DNA of 64,000 nucleotides from Brevundimonas sp. (GCF_029946145.1 NZ_JAQSDY010000027.1:62001-126000); one strand, 5' to 3'; numbered from the stretch's first letter, positions 16,797-25,988 are shown. Translations and numbers: made by a program. The notes: generated by a model from the sequence alone, not told the origin.

Positions 16797-17954
16797 CTAC
16801 TGCATCCGCCGCTCGTCCAGCCCCAGACCTCGGCCGATGATCTCCTTCATGATCTCGGACGTGCCGGCGAAGATGCGGCTGATGCGGGCGTCGGAGTAGA
16901 GCCGGCTGATGCGGTACTCTTCCATATAGCCCGCGCCGCCGTGCAATTGGACGCAGGCGTCGACCACCCTGCCTTCCAGCTCGGACGAGATCAGCTTGGC
17001 GGCGGCGGCGTCGTCGGCTGCCAGCTGTTCCGCGTTCAGCAGCAGGGTGCACTGGTCGATGAAGGTCTGGGCCGCATCCAGTTCTGCGCGAAGGCCCGCC
17101 AGGACGAAGCGGCTGTTCTGGAAGGCGCCGATGGGCTTCCCGAACGCGCGGCGCTCCTTGACGAAGTCCAGCGTGATGTCGAAGGCAATCTGCGCCGAGG
17201 CCATCGAACCGATCGCCGCCACCAGCCGCTCACCGGCCAGGAAGCGCGACAGATAGCGGAAACCCTGCGCCGGTTCACCCAGCACATTGGCCTTGGGCAC
17301 CTTCACGTCGTTGAAGAACAGCTCGGAAGTGTCCTGGGCGGCGAGTCCCATCTTCTTCAGCCGCTGGCCGCGCTCGAATCCGGGCATTCCCTCCTCGACC
17401 ACGAACAGGCCGAGACCGTGTTTCGAGTTAGGGTCGGACCGCGCCGCGACGATGATCAGATCGGCGATCTGGCCGTTGGAGATATAGGTCTTGGAGCCGT
17501 TCAGCAGCCAGTGGTCACCCCGGTCCTCGGCCCGCGCCCGCATGCCGGCCAGATCGCTGCCCGCGCCGGGTTCGGTCATGGCGATGGCAAGGATATTCTC
17601 GCCCGAGACGCAGCCGGGCAGCCAGCGCGCCTTCTGCTCGTCCGTGCCCAGCCCGGCTATATAGGGGGCGACCAGAGCCGAGTGCAGGTTGATGTAGAAG
17701 CCGATCTCGCCGTGGGCGACGTTCTCCTCAATGATGATCTGCTCAAAGCGGAAATCATCCAGGGCCAGACCGCCGTACTGCTCCTCGGCCCAGGTCAGCA
17801 GCAGGCCCTGCGCGCCCGCCTTGCGATAGATTTCGCGGTCGACGAACCCCTGTTCGCGCCAGCGTTCGCCATGCGGGGCGACCTCCTCCTGGAAGAAACG
17901 CCGGGCGCTGTCGCGAAACTGTTCGTGCTCGGGCTCGAAGATCAGGCGGCGCAT
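16797..17954 (-). CDS. acyl-CoA dehydrogenase
   Basis: A 385-residue acyl-CoA dehydrogenase with the full motif series: IAMTEPGAGSDLAGM, FVKERRAFGKPIGAFQ, LHGGAGYMEEYRISRLYSDAR and IFAGTSEIMKEIIG. The YEGT-type glutamate is replaced by alanine (FAGTSEI), as in isovaleryl-CoA and some long-chain enzymes, where the base comes from an earlier helix. That suggests a branched or long acyl chain. It is the last gene of the leftward operon thiolase / FadJ-like / acyl-CoA dehydrogenase, and its start overlaps the FadJ-like stop by 13 bases. Together these encode a complete beta-oxidation turn. Confidence 0.9.
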   Translation of the reverse strand: MRRLIFEPEHEQFRDSARRFFQEEVAPHGERWREQGFVDREIYRKAGAQGLLLTWAEEQYGGLALDDFRFEQIIIEENVAHGEIGFYINLHSALVAPYIAGLGTDEQKARWLPGCVSGENILAIAMTEPGAGSDLAGMRARAEDRGDHWLLNGSKTYISNGQIADLIIVAARSDPNSKHGLGLFVVEEGMPGFERGQRLKKMGLAAQDTSELFFNDVKVPKANVLGEPAQGFRYLSRFLAGERLVAAIGSMASAQIAFDITLDFVKERRAFGKPIGAFQNSRFVLAGLRAELDAAQTFIDQCTLLLNAEQLAADDAAAAKLISSELEGRVVDACVQLHGGAGYMEEYRISRLYSDARISRIFAGTSEIMKEIIGRGLGLDERRMQ

Positions 17955-20104
17955 GATTGCTCTGTCCGGACGGCATCATAGAAGCCTTCATTGCGGGCGG
18001 CCTTGTCACGCAGCCACGGCGAGGGGGCGAACCGCGGGCCATAGGCTTGGGCCAGCCGGTCAGCCTCGGCCACGAAGGCCTGGATGCCGACGGTGTCGAT
18101 GTAGCTGATCGTGCCGCCCGTCCAGGTCGGGAATCCCCAGCCATAGACGGCGCCCAGATCGGCGTCCTGCGGCGTTTCCAGCACCCCTTCCTCAAGACAG
18201 CGGGCCGTCTCCATTGCCTGGGCGTAGAGGAAGCGCTTCTTGACGTCCTCGATGTCCCAGCCGGTCTTCTGCGGGAAATGTTCGGCCAGTCCCTTCCAGA
18301 GGTGCTTCTTGCCGCCTTCCGGATAGTCGTAGAAGCCGCCGCCGGATTTGCGGCCAGCCCGACCCAGATCGTCGCGCATCCTGCGCAAGGTCGGCACGCC
18401 GCCGGGCGGATGGTATTTCGCCCCTTCCTCCGCGATCGTCTGATCGACGATCTTGAGCGGCAGGTCCAGCGTGACCTCGTCCAGCAGGGCCAGGGGTCCG
18501 ACGGGCAGGCCGACCGCCTTGGCCGCGTTCTCGATCACCGCAGGCGGCACACCGTCAGCCAGAAGCGTCGCGCCCTCGTGGATCAGGGTCTGGAACACCC
18601 GGCTGGTGTAGAAGCCACGGCTGTCGTTGACGACGATGGGCGTCTTGCGAAGCTGGGCGATGAAGTCGAGGCTCTTCGCCAGCGTCGCCTTGCTGGTCTT
18701 CTGGCCGACGATGACCTCGACCAGTCCCATCCGGTCGACGGGCGAGAAGAAGTGCAGACCGATGAACTGGTCCGGGCGTGCCGACGCCTCCGCCAGTTGG
18801 GTAATCGGCAAGGTCGAGGTGTTGGAGGCGTACACAGCCGCGGCAGGGATGACCGCCTCGGCCTTGCGCGTCGTTTCGGCCTTGAGCGCCGTGTCCTCGA
18901 ACACCGCCTCGATCACCAGATCGCAGCCTTCCAAATGGGCGAAATCGTCCGTGGCGGTAATCCGGGCGACGATAGCGTCGGCACCCTCCTGGGTCCGCTG
19001 CCCCTTCTCGACCGCCTTGCTGAGGACCTTCGTCGAATACCCCTTGCCCTTCTCGGCGGAGGCGACGTCGCGGTCGATCAGGACCACGGAGATCCCGGCC
19101 TGGGCGGCGACAAGGGCGATCCCCGCCCCCATCATGCCGGCGCCGATAACGCCCAGTTTCTCCACCTTCGATTTTGGCGCGTCGGCCGGGCGGCGCGCAC
19201 CCTTCTCGGCGGCGGCCTTCGAGATGAAGGTGGTGCGGATGATGTTGCGCGCGACCGGATCCGTCAGCAGGTTGGCGAAATACTTGCTTTCGACCGACAG
19301 GGCTTTGTCGAACGGCAATTGCACACCCTCGAACACGCACGACAGGATCGCGGCGGCGGCGGGCGTGTTGTAGCCCTTGGCCGCGGCGTGGGCGGTGGCC
19401 ACGGTGAACATCGCCGCGGTGTCGGGATTCAGCAGCCCACGTTGCTCGGCGGCGACATAGCCCTTCCTGTCCCACGGCTTGACCGGATCAGGCCGGGTCG
19501 CCAGCCAGGCCCTGGCCCGATCCATCAATTCGGCGGGCGGCGCGATCTCGTCGACGATCTTCAGCGTCATCGCCTCGGTGGGCTTCACCGGACGGCCCGC
19601 CAGCAGCAGGTCCAGCGCCGTCTTCGCCCCCGCGATCCGCACCAGACGCTGGGTGCCGCCCGATCCGGGCAACAGGCCGACATTGACCTCCGGCAGGCCA
19701 ACGACGGCCTTGGGATCGTCCGACAGCACGCGATAGTGACACGCCAGCGCCAGCTCAAAGCCGCCGCCCAGCGCCAGTCCGTTCAGCACCGCGACCCAGG
19801 GCTTGCCGCTGGCTTCGATGGCACGGTGAACCGCCGTCGCGCGCTGGCTGAACGCGTAAGCCTCGGGCTTCGTCAACTTGCCGAAGCCGTCGACCAGTTC
19901 CTTCAGGTCTGCGCCGGCCATGAACGCGGCCTTGCCGGAGGTCAGGATCACGCCGGTGATCGCCTCGTCCGCCGCCACCTTCGCGATGGCCTCGGTCATC
20001 TCGGCCAGGAACTCGGCCGAGGCGAGGTTCATGGATTCGTCCGCATTATCGAGCGTGACGACTGCGACGCCGTCGGCGTCGGCATTGATCGAGATATGGC
20101 GCAT
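17942..20104 (-). CDS. bifunctional enoyl-CoA hydratase/3-hydroxyacyl-CoA dehydrogenase (FadJ/FadB-like)
   Basis: A 720-residue multifunctional beta-oxidation protein. Residues 1 to about 200 are a crotonase domain with [17 protein letters not shown] and [18 protein letters not shown], which hold the two catalytic glutamates. The NAD-binding motif [12 protein letters not shown] follows, then [18 protein letters not shown] with the catalytic His, and a C-terminal dehydrogenase region to the end. ATG at 20104 gives a standard N terminus ([12 protein letters not shown]) and lies eight bases after the thiolase stop. It should hydrate 2-enoyl-CoA and oxidise the L-3-hydroxyacyl-CoA. The length matches FadJ and short FadB forms. 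With the thiolase it likely forms an alpha/beta complex. Confidence 0.92.
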   Translation of the reverse strand: MRHISINADADGVAVVTLDNADESMNLASAEFLAEMTEAIAKVAADEAITGVILTSGKAAFMAGADLKELVDGFGKLTKPEAYAFSQRATAVHRAIEASGKPWVAVLNGLALGGGFELALACHYRVLSDDPKAVVGLPEVNVGLLPGSGGTQRLVRIAGAKTALDLLLAGRPVKPTEAMTLKIVDEIAPPAELMDRARAWLATRPDPVKPWDRKGYVAAEQRGLLNPDTAAMFTVATAHAAAKGYNTPAAAAILSCVFEGVQLPFDKALSVESKYFANLLTDPVARNIIRTTFISKAAAEKGARRPADAPKSKVEKLGVIGAGMMGAGIALVAAQAGISVVLIDRDVASAEKGKGYSTKVLSKAVEKGQRTQEGADAIVARITATDDFAHLEGCDLVIEAVFEDTALKAETTRKAEAVIPAAAVYASNTSTLPITQLAEASARPDQFIGLHFFSPVDRMGLVEVIVGQKTSKATLAKSLDFIAQLRKTPIVVNDSRGFYTSRVFQTLIHEGATLLADGVPPAVIENAAKAVGLPVGPLALLDEVTLDLPLKIVDQTIAEEGAKYHPPGGVPTLRRMRDDLGRAGRKSGGGFYDYPEGGKKHLWKGLAEHFPQKTGWDIEDVKKRFLYAQAMETARCLEEGVLETPQDADLGAVYGWGFPTWTGGTISYIDTVGIQAFVAEADRLAQAYGPRFAPSPWLRDKAARNEGFYDAVRTEQSCAA

Positions 20105-20112
20105 GTCGGGCC

Positions 20113-21318
20113 TCAGACGCGTTCGATGATGGTGGCGGAGCCCAGGCCGTTGCCGGCGCACAGGGTCACGAGGGCGGTGGACAGATCGCGGCGTTCCAGC
20201 TCGTCCAGAACCGTACCCAGGATCATCGCGCCGGACGCCCCCAGCGGATGGCCCAGGGCGATGGCGCCGCCCGCGACGTTCAGGGTCGCCGGGTCGATGC
20301 CCATGATCTGGCGATAACGCAGAACGACGCTGGCGAAGGCCTCGTTCAGCTCCCACAGGTCGATGTCGGCCCGGCTCATGCCGACGTTCTTCAGCGCCTT
20401 GTCGCTGACGGCGGCTGGGGCGGTCAGCATGATGGTCGGCTCCGAGCCGATGGCGGCGAAGCCCCGGATGCGGGCGCGCGGCCTCAGGCCGGCCGCCTCG
20501 CCGAATTCCTTCGACCCGACCAGGACGGCGCCGGAGCCATCGACGATGCCGGAGGAGTTGCCGCCGGTGTGGACGTGGTCCAGCGCCTCGACCTCAGGAT
20601 AGCGAGCCGCGGCGACGGCATCGAAACCCATTCCGGCCATCGCCGGGAAGGCGGGCTTCAGCTTGCCAAGGCTCTCGACCGTGGTCTCGGGCCGCATGTG
20701 TTCGTCACGGTCCAGCAGCACCTCGCCCATGACGTCGACGACCGGAACGATCGAGCCGGCGAAATTGCCCTCGGCCCAGGACTTGGCCGCGCGGCGCTGG
20801 CTCTCCGCCGCATAGGTGTCGACGTCGTGGCGCGAAAAGCCGTCGAGGGTGGCGATCAGGTCGGCGCCGATGCCCTGGGGTGCGAACCAGTTGTTGAAGG
20901 CGACGCGCGGGTCGGCGGACCAGGCGCCGCTGTCGGCGCCCATGAAGGTGCGGCTCATGCTCTCCACCCCGCCGCCGACGCCGGCGTGGGCCATGCCCGA
21001 CATGACCTGGGCGGTGACGTTGTTCACGGCCTCGAGGCCCGAGGCGCAGAAGCGGTGAACCTGCTGGCCCGCGACGGTTTCGGCATAGCCGGCGTTGATC
21101 ACGGCGGCGCGGGCGATGTCGCCGCCCTGCTCGCCCACCGGCTGGGCGCAGCCGATGACCACGTCGTCCAGAAGCGCCGTGTCCAAACCGTTACGATCGC
21201 GCAGCGACCGCAGCACCTGGCTCAGCAGCTCGACGGCCGTCACCTCATGCAGGGAGCCGTCGGGTCGACCCTTGCCGCGCGGCGTGCGCACATGGTCGTA
21301 GATATAGGCCTCTGCCAT
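20113..21318 (-). CDS. acetyl-CoA C-acyltransferase (thiolase)
   Basis: A 401-residue thiolase with the nucleophile in [14 protein letters not shown] (C91), the [17 protein letters not shown] histidine segment, and the second cysteine in [12 protein letters not shown] near the end. It cleaves 3-oxoacyl-CoA to acetyl-CoA (or propionyl-CoA for alpha-methyl chains) and a shortened acyl-CoA. It is the first gene of the leftward operon and is divergent from the SDR at 21436, with a perfect 16-bp palindrome in the shared promoter. It is nearer to FadA/FadI-type degradative thiolases than to biosynthetic PhaA, judged from its FadJ-like partner. Confidence 0.92.
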   Translation of the reverse strand: MAEAYIYDHVRTPRGKGRPDGSLHEVTAVELLSQVLRSLRDRNGLDTALLDDVVIGCAQPVGEQGGDIARAAVINAGYAETVAGQQVHRFCASGLEAVNNVTAQVMSGMAHAGVGGGVESMSRTFMGADSGAWSADPRVAFNNWFAPQGIGADLIATLDGFSRHDVDTYAAESQRRAAKSWAEGNFAGSIVPVVDVMGEVLLDRDEHMRPETTVESLGKLKPAFPAMAGMGFDAVAAARYPEVEALDHVHTGGNSSGIVDGSGAVLVGSKEFGEAAGLRPRARIRGFAAIGSEPTIMLTAPAAVSDKALKNVGMSRADIDLWELNEAFASVVLRYRQIMGIDPATLNVAGGAIALGHPLGASGAMILGTVLDELERRDLSTALVTLCAGNGLGSATIIERV

Positions 21319-21366
21319 GACGCACCTCGTTTCGACGCCCCGATCGGGTCGGGCGTCCGCTTTTTA

Positions 21367-21382
21367 CCAACCGAACGGTTGG
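21367..21382. promoter_or_regulatory. 16-bp palindromic operator between divergent genes
   Basis: CCAACCG at 21367-21373 and CGGTTGG at 21376-21382 form a perfect inverted repeat around AA. This is the form expected for a TetR-family dimer site. It lies in the 117-base promoter shared by the thiolase operon and the SDR at 21436. It is the cleanest member of the site family in this island. Confidence 0.65.
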
Positions 21383-21435
21383 CAGCTAATTGGCAGGGCG
21401 TGTAGGGTGAACGCAAGTCCAAAAGGGAGTGAACC

Positions 21436-22221
21436 ATGCGGGTCATCGTCACCGGAGCCGCCAGCGGGATCGGCGCAGCCGTCGCTAGGGGCCTGATCGC
21501 CGGCCGGGTCATGCCGGGCCCGCATCACGTGCTGCTGGTGGACCGGGACGCCGAAGGACTGACGCGGATCACGGCCGAATTGGGAGGGACCGCGACGTCG
21601 TTCGTGACCGACATCGCCGATCCCGACTGCGGCGCGGCCATCGCGGCAAGGGCCGTCGAGGCCATGGGCGGAATCGATGGCCTGGCCAGCAATGCGGGGA
21701 TCATCCTCGGCGCGCCGCTGGCGACCATGGACGTCGCCGATTTCGACCGGATGATCGCCATCAACACCCGGGCGACCTGGCTGATCGCCAAGTCGGTCTA
21801 TCCGCATCTGGTCGCGGCGGGCGGCGGCTCCATCGTGGCGACGGGTTCCATCTCCGCCAGTCACCCGACCCCACCCCTGGGCGCCTATTCCGCCAGCAAG
21901 GCGGCCCTGATGATGCTGGTGCGCCAGATGGCCAACGAATGGGGGCCGGACGGCATCCGCTGCAACACCGTCTCGCCTGGCCCGACCCTGACGCCGATGA
22001 CCGCCGGCGGCTATGCCGACGAAGAGCGCCGGCGGAGGCGGGAGGCCGGCCTGCCCTTGCGCCGACTGGGCGCGCCGGAAGACATCGCCAACGTCATCCT
22101 GTTCCTTCTCAGCGACCTGTCGCGCAACGTCACGGGCGTCGACCTGCTGGCGGACGGCGGCCTGGCGACAACCCTGATGACCGCCAGCGGCGCGGGCAGC
22201 GGCCAGACTTCGGCGGGCTGA
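21436..22221 (+). CDS. short-chain dehydrogenase/reductase
   Basis: A 261-residue classical SDR with TGAASGIG at 6-13, SNAGII, the catalytic YSASK in LGAYSASKAALM, and VTGVDLLADGG near the C terminus. It is a probable paralogue of the SDR at 11782. It stands alone between two operator-like sites, divergent from the thiolase operon and 83 bases before the hotdog-fold genes. It may oxidise a hydroxyl intermediate in the same pathway. AGGGAG upstream supports the start. Confidence 0.85.
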   Translation: MRVIVTGAASGIGAAVARGLIAGRVMPGPHHVLLVDRDAEGLTRITAELGGTATSFVTDIADPDCGAAIAARAVEAMGGIDGLASNAGIILGAPLATMDVADFDRMIAINTRATWLIAKSVYPHLVAAGGGSIVATGSISASHPTPPLGAYSASKAALMMLVRQMANEWGPDGIRCNTVSPGPTLTPMTAGGYADEERRRRREAGLPLRRLGAPEDIANVILFLLSDLSRNVTGVDLLADGGLATTLMTASGAGSGQTSAG

Positions 22222-22223
22222 AC

Positions 22224-22252
22224 ACCGTTGATTTTCGACCAAACGGTTGACA
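22224..22252. promoter_or_regulatory. operator-like inverted repeat before the hotdog-fold operon
   Basis: ACCGTTGA begins at 22224 and CCAAACGGTTGACA ends at 22252, facing each other across a short spacer. The right arm shares the CCAAACG and CGGTTG words of the other sites, but the spacing differs, so it is a looser match. TTGACA here could also serve as a -35 element. Confidence 0.38.
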
Positions 22253-22304
22253 AAATGAGATCGAGCCGGACAAGACAGATCGATCCATCAAGGCCGATCC
22301 CATC

Positions 22305-22763
22305 ATGCCTGACGCCCCCACCTTTCCGCCGCCGCCCGACGTCGCCGGCACGTCCCTGTCGGGCGGCGAGTTCTATGTGATCTCGGCCGAGGAGAACGCC
22401 GCCCTGTGCCGCTCGACCGGAGTCGAGCCGGACGCCGGCGGCGAGGCCCACCCGATCTACTATTACATCGCCACCCAGGTCGGGATGGGGGTGACCGTCG
22501 CGGGCCTGTGCGCCGCCTGCGACTTCGACATCGAAGAAGGCCCGATGATGGGGTCGTCGTCCGTGACCTTCGAACAGCCGCTGGTCACCGACCAACCCTA
22601 TGTCGTGACCGGCCAGATCCGGTCCCTGACGCGCAAGCCCAGCCGGGCGTTCGGCGTCATGGACCTGCTGGACTACGAACTGCGCCTCTGTCTGCCGGAC
22701 GGGCGGCCCGTGGTTACGTCGCGCAACAGCTGGGCGCTCCCCCGGCGGGAGTTGGCGCGATGA
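22305..22763 (+). CDS. MaoC/FAS1-like hotdog-fold protein, non-catalytic type
   Basis: A 152-residue protein resembling the N-terminal half of MaoC-type dehydratases (FAS1-like dehydratase domain). The segment GEAHPIYYYIATQVGMG resembles the hydratase helix but lacks the Asp-x4-His catalytic pair. SVTFEQPLVTDQPYVVTGQI is the expected following beta hairpin. Its stop overlaps the start of the next gene, which does carry the catalytic pair. This arrangement recalls two-gene hydratases in which one chain is catalytic and the other structural, as for ChsH1/ChsH2 in sterol side-chain degradation. The pairing is inferred from gene order and fold, not shown. Confidence 0.65.
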   Translation: MPDAPTFPPPPDVAGTSLSGGEFYVISAEENAALCRSTGVEPDAGGEAHPIYYYIATQVGMGVTVAGLCAACDFDIEEGPMMGSSSVTFEQPLVTDQPYVVTGQIRSLTRKPSRAFGVMDLLDYELRLCLPDGRPVVTSRNSWALPRRELAR

Positions 22764-23167
22764 TCGCTGTCGGAGACGCCCTGCCGCCCTTCCGGATCGC
22801 CTCGGTCGATCCGGACGCCATGAAAATCTGGGCTGCCGCCCTGCACGATCCCAATGCCATCCACCTGGACCGGGCAGCGGTGGCGGCCAAAGGTCTGGGC
22901 GACCGGGTCATCAACCAGGGTCCGGCCAACCTGGCCTATGTCATCAACATGATCAGGGCCGCCTTCCCCGGCGCCGCGATCCGTTCGCTCGACGTCCGCT
23001 ATGTCGACAATGTCTTCGAGGGCGACGACGTGACGGCCGGCGGGACGGTCAGCGCGATCGAAGGATCGGAGGTGACCTGCGACGTCTGGCTGCGGGCGGC
23101 TGAGCGGGACCTTGTCATCAAGGGCGTGGCGGTCGTCAAAACCTCTCCAGACAGGCGGAACGGGTGA
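22760..23167 (+). CDS. MaoC-family (R)-type enoyl-CoA hydratase subunit
   Basis: A 135-residue hotdog protein. HDPNAIHLD contains D30 and H35, the Asp-x4-His pair of hydratase 2, followed by VINQGPANLAYVINM on the central helix. It starts inside the stop of the upstream hotdog gene (ATGA). It would hydrate a 2-enoyl-CoA, probably as a heteromer with the preceding product. This is a second hydratase activity in the island besides the crotonase domains, and may serve a branched or bulky acyl chain. Confidence 0.75.
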   Translation: MIAVGDALPPFRIASVDPDAMKIWAAALHDPNAIHLDRAAVAAKGLGDRVINQGPANLAYVINMIRAAFPGAAIRSLDVRYVDNVFEGDDVTAGGTVSAIEGSEVTCDVWLRAAERDLVIKGVAVVKTSPDRRNG

Positions 23168-23192
23168 AGGGCGGCGGCGCGGTGTTCGCGCG

Positions 23193-24428
23193 ATGACGAA
23201 GGTTCTGATCATCGGCGCCGGTCACGCCGGAGGCTCGGTCGCGGCGTTGCTGAAGCAGTATGGTTTCGACGGACAGATCGTGTTGGCAGGCGAGGAGACG
23301 GCGCCGCCGTACCAGCGGCCGCCGCTCAGCAAGGCCTGGCTGAAGGGCGAGGCCGAGATGGAGACCCTGCTTCTGCGCCCGGAGAGCTTCTACGCCGAAC
23401 AGGGGATCGACCTGCGCACCGGCGTGACGGCGACCGCGATCGATGCCGTGGCCAAGACCGTGACCTTCGTCGACGGGACGATCGAGCCCTACGACACCTT
23501 GATCCTCGCGACCGGCTCGACGGCGCGGAAACTGCCGGTCCCGGGCGCGAACCGGCCCGAGCTGATCGAGTTGCGGACCCTGCATGACGCCGAGCGGCTC
23601 AAGACGGCGCTGGGCCCCGGCAAGCGGCTGGCGGTGGTCGGGGGCGGCTATGTCGGGCTGGAGGCGGCGGCCTCGGCGCGGGCCCTGGGCGCCGAAGTGG
23701 TGGTGATCGAGCGGATGGACCGGGTGCTGCAGCGGGTGGCCTCCGAACCCCTGTCGGCCTTCTTCACCGCCCATCACCGCGGGCATGGCGTCGAGATCCG
23801 CACCGGCGTCGAGGTCACCGGTTTCGAGGCCGGCGGGGTGCGGCTGGCCGACGGCGAACTGATCCCGGCTGATGCGGTGCTGGTTGGCGTCGGAGCCCTC
23901 GCTCGCGATGGTCTGGCGCGGACGGCGGGCCTGGCCTGCGACAACGGCGTGGCGGTCGACGAGACGGCGCGAACCTCTGACCGGAACATCTACGCCGTCG
24001 GGGACATGACACAGCGGCCGATCCCGGCGATGGGCGGGCGGATCATGCGGCTGGAGAGCGTGCCCAATGCGCTGGAGCAGGCCAAACAGGCCGCTGCCGC
24101 CATCACCCGCCGCCCGGCGCCGTCGCCCGAGGTCCCGTGGTTCTGGTCCGACCAGTACGAAATCAAGCTGCAGATCGCTGGCCTGCCGTTCGACGCCGAC
24201 CGTCAGGTGGTCCGGGGCGACCCGGAGAGCGGCCGCTTCGCCGTCTTCCATCTGAGGGGCGACCGCATTGTCTGCGTCGAGGCCGTCAGCGCCCCGTCCG
24301 AATTCATGGCCGGCCGGCAAATGATCGGCAGGGGGACGGCTGTGGATTTCGCCAAGCTGATCGACCCTGCCGTGTCGATAAAAAATGTGGAGCGCTCCGC
24401 TGTGACCGACGACGGAAGGGCCGGGTGA
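23193..24428 (+). CDS. FAD-dependent ferredoxin reductase-like oxidoreductase
   Basis: A 411-residue flavoprotein of the putidaredoxin/rhodocoxin reductase group. The FAD-binding motif GAGHAGGS begins at residue 8, PPYQRPPLSKAWL is the group signature, VGGGYVGLEAAASARALGA binds NAD, and IYAVGDM is the second FAD contact. C-terminal WFWSDQYEIKLQIAG is also typical. It would pass electrons from NADH to a small ferredoxin serving a cytochrome P450 or a Rieske oxygenase. Neither a ferredoxin nor an oxygenase gene is present in this window. It starts 25 bases after the MaoC gene and overlaps the MerR gene by one base. Confidence 0.85.
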   Translation: MTKVLIIGAGHAGGSVAALLKQYGFDGQIVLAGEETAPPYQRPPLSKAWLKGEAEMETLLLRPESFYAEQGIDLRTGVTATAIDAVAKTVTFVDGTIEPYDTLILATGSTARKLPVPGANRPELIELRTLHDAERLKTALGPGKRLAVVGGGYVGLEAAASARALGAEVVVIERMDRVLQRVASEPLSAFFTAHHRGHGVEIRTGVEVTGFEAGGVRLADGELIPADAVLVGVGALARDGLARTAGLACDNGVAVDETARTSDRNIYAVGDMTQRPIPAMGGRIMRLESVPNALEQAKQAAAAITRRPAPSPEVPWFWSDQYEIKLQIAGLPFDADRQVVRGDPESGRFAVFHLRGDRIVCVEAVSAPSEFMAGRQMIGRGTAVDFAKLIDPAVSIKNVERSAVTDDGRAG

Positions 24429-24841
24429 TGGCCGAAGGCGCGCACAAACGGGCGGCCGCCGGCATGACCGTGAGCGATCTGGCGGACAGCCTCGGCACGA
24501 CCGTTCGTGCGTTGCGCTACTATGAAGACGCCCGGCTACTGAACCCGACGCGGGACGCGCGTCAGACACGCCTCTACGGGCCGGAAGACCGGGCAAGGGC
24601 CGAGATGATCGTGGTTCTGAGACGGGCCGACGTGTCGCTCAAATGCATCGAGGCCGTCGTGAAAGGGGAATCCGCCCTCGACCTCCGCCAAGTCGCCGAC
24701 CTTCTGGAAGACCGGCTGGCGGCGGCCAAGGCGCAGGTGTCGGAACTCGAACGCCTGCTCCCGGCCGCCCGGTCCGGGGACCTCTGGCGCTACAACGCTC
24801 CCCCGGGCCGGGCCGTCCGCCCGACGGGCGCGGAGCCCTGA
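24428..24841 (+). CDS. MerR-family transcriptional regulator
   Basis: A 137-residue regulator. The winged helix-turn-helix is at about 15-85, with MTVSDLADSLGTTVRALRYY, a DARQTRLYGPEDRAR wing and LRRADVSLKCIEAVVKG. A short dimerisation helix follows, then a basic tail. No metal-binding cysteine cluster of the MerR/CueR kind is seen, so it probably senses an organic ligand or acts without one. The ATG overlaps the flavoprotein stop (TGATG), so the two are co-expressed. It is the only regulator gene inside the catabolic island, but the palindromic sites there look like TetR sites rather than MerR promoters. Confidence 0.82.
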   Translation: MAEGAHKRAAAGMTVSDLADSLGTTVRALRYYEDARLLNPTRDARQTRLYGPEDRARAEMIVVLRRADVSLKCIEAVVKGESALDLRQVADLLEDRLAAAKAQVSELERLLPAARSGDLWRYNAPPGRAVRPTGAEP

Positions 24842-24977
24842 GCGGCCCACCAGCATGGGTTCCGGCTGCTGCGTGGAGACAGGCCGCCTTCAGGCTGACG
24901 GCGCCATCCGTGACGGGCTGTTTGCGTCCAAGTATGGACAAGGCCGGACCCGACCGATGCGGTCGCAAGGACAGCTC

Positions 24978-25988
24978 ATGAAGCCGCGACGCAATCTGAT
25001 CACCGACGTCGAGGGCCTGTCCGTAGGCCAGGCGCACGACGAAGCGGCGGCCAGCGGGGTCACGGTGATCCTTGCCGACCGGCCCGTCATCGCCGCGGTC
25101 GATGTCCGGGGCGGCGCCCCCGCCAGTCGTGAGACCGAGACACTTCGACCCGAGAACCTGGTGCAGGAGATCGACGCGATCGTCTTCGCCGGGGGTTCCG
25201 TCCACGGTCTGGCAGCCGGGGACGGAGTCGCCGCCTGGCTTGGCGCTCGGGGGCGGGGATTCGCGCTCGGCGGCGGCGCCGGCGTGCCGTCGTCTCCGAT
25301 CGTGCCCGCAGCCTGTCTCTACGACCTGGCCAATGGCGGCGCCAAGGACTGGGGCGAGGACCCGCCCTATCGGACTCTCGGCCGGATCGCCGCCGGGACG
25401 GCAACGCCGGACTTTGACATCGGAACGGCGGGCGCCGGATTTGGGGCACGCGCGGGCGGACTCCCCGGGGGCATCGGTTCCGCCTCGGCGACCATGGCCA
25501 ACGGCGGCGTCGTGGGCGCCCTGGCGGCCGTAAACAGCTTCGGATCGGTTATCGCACCGGGCAGCGGCCAGTTCTGGGCTGCGCCGTTCGAGATCGATGA
25601 CGAGTTCGGCGGTCTGGGCGTCAGCCAAGCTCCGGTCTTTCACCAGACCTGGGGGCTGGCCAAGGCGTCGGCGGCGGGGGGTCTCAATACGACTCTGGCC
25701 TGCGTCGCCACCGACGTCGCTCTGTCGCGTGTCGAGCTATTGCGAGTGGCGGTGATGGCCCAGGACGGGCTGGCGCGCGCCATCCGCCCCGCCCACACGC
25801 CGTTCGACGGTGATATCGTCTTCGCCCTGTCGACAGGGCTCCGGGAATTGCCATGCGATGGGCGCCGGCCCCTCGCAATCGCCCGGATCGGGGCGACAGC
25901 GGCGGACGTCGTCGCACGGGCCATCGCCCGCGGGGTCTTTCACGCCAAAGGGTTCGGCCGCCATCAGCATGACGAAACGTTGGGCTGA
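24978..25988 (+). CDS. P1-family (DmpA/NylC-like) peptidase or amidohydrolase, altered C terminus
   Basis: A 336-residue member of the P1 family of self-cleaving N-terminal nucleophile hydrolases (DmpA, NylC, BapA). The expected parts are EGLSVGQAHD at the start, VFAGGSVHGL, and GGLNTTLACVATD, where cleavage between N237 and T238 would free the nucleophilic Thr as in NylC. Family members hydrolyse N-terminal amino acids, beta-peptides or cyclic amide oligomers. ATG at 24978 begins the conserved domain; the frame upstream is not conserved-looking. The last dozen codons and the stop lie in sequence that, on the other strand, encodes a decayed IS6-type transposase end, so the original C terminus was probably replaced. 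Whether the enzyme still folds is unknown. Confidence 0.78.
   Translation: MKPRRNLITDVEGLSVGQAHDEAAASGVTVILADRPVIAAVDVRGGAPASRETETLRPENLVQEIDAIVFAGGSVHGLAAGDGVAAWLGARGRGFALGGGAGVPSSPIVPAACLYDLANGGAKDWGEDPPYRTLGRIAAGTATPDFDIGTAGAGFGARAGGLPGGIGSASATMANGGVVGALAAVNSFGSVIAPGSGQFWAAPFEIDDEFGGLGVSQAPVFHQTWGLAKASAAGGLNTTLACVATDVALSRVELLRVAVMAQDGLARAIRPAHTPFDGDIVFALSTGLRELPCDGRRPLAIARIGATAADVVARAIARGVFHAKGFGRHQHDETLG

Noticed and set aside
24428..24841. MerR as the regulator of the island's palindromic sites
   Set aside because: MerR proteins act on a spacer between -35 and -10 elements, while the sites here vary in position and look like TetR dimers; the protein may still control its own operon.
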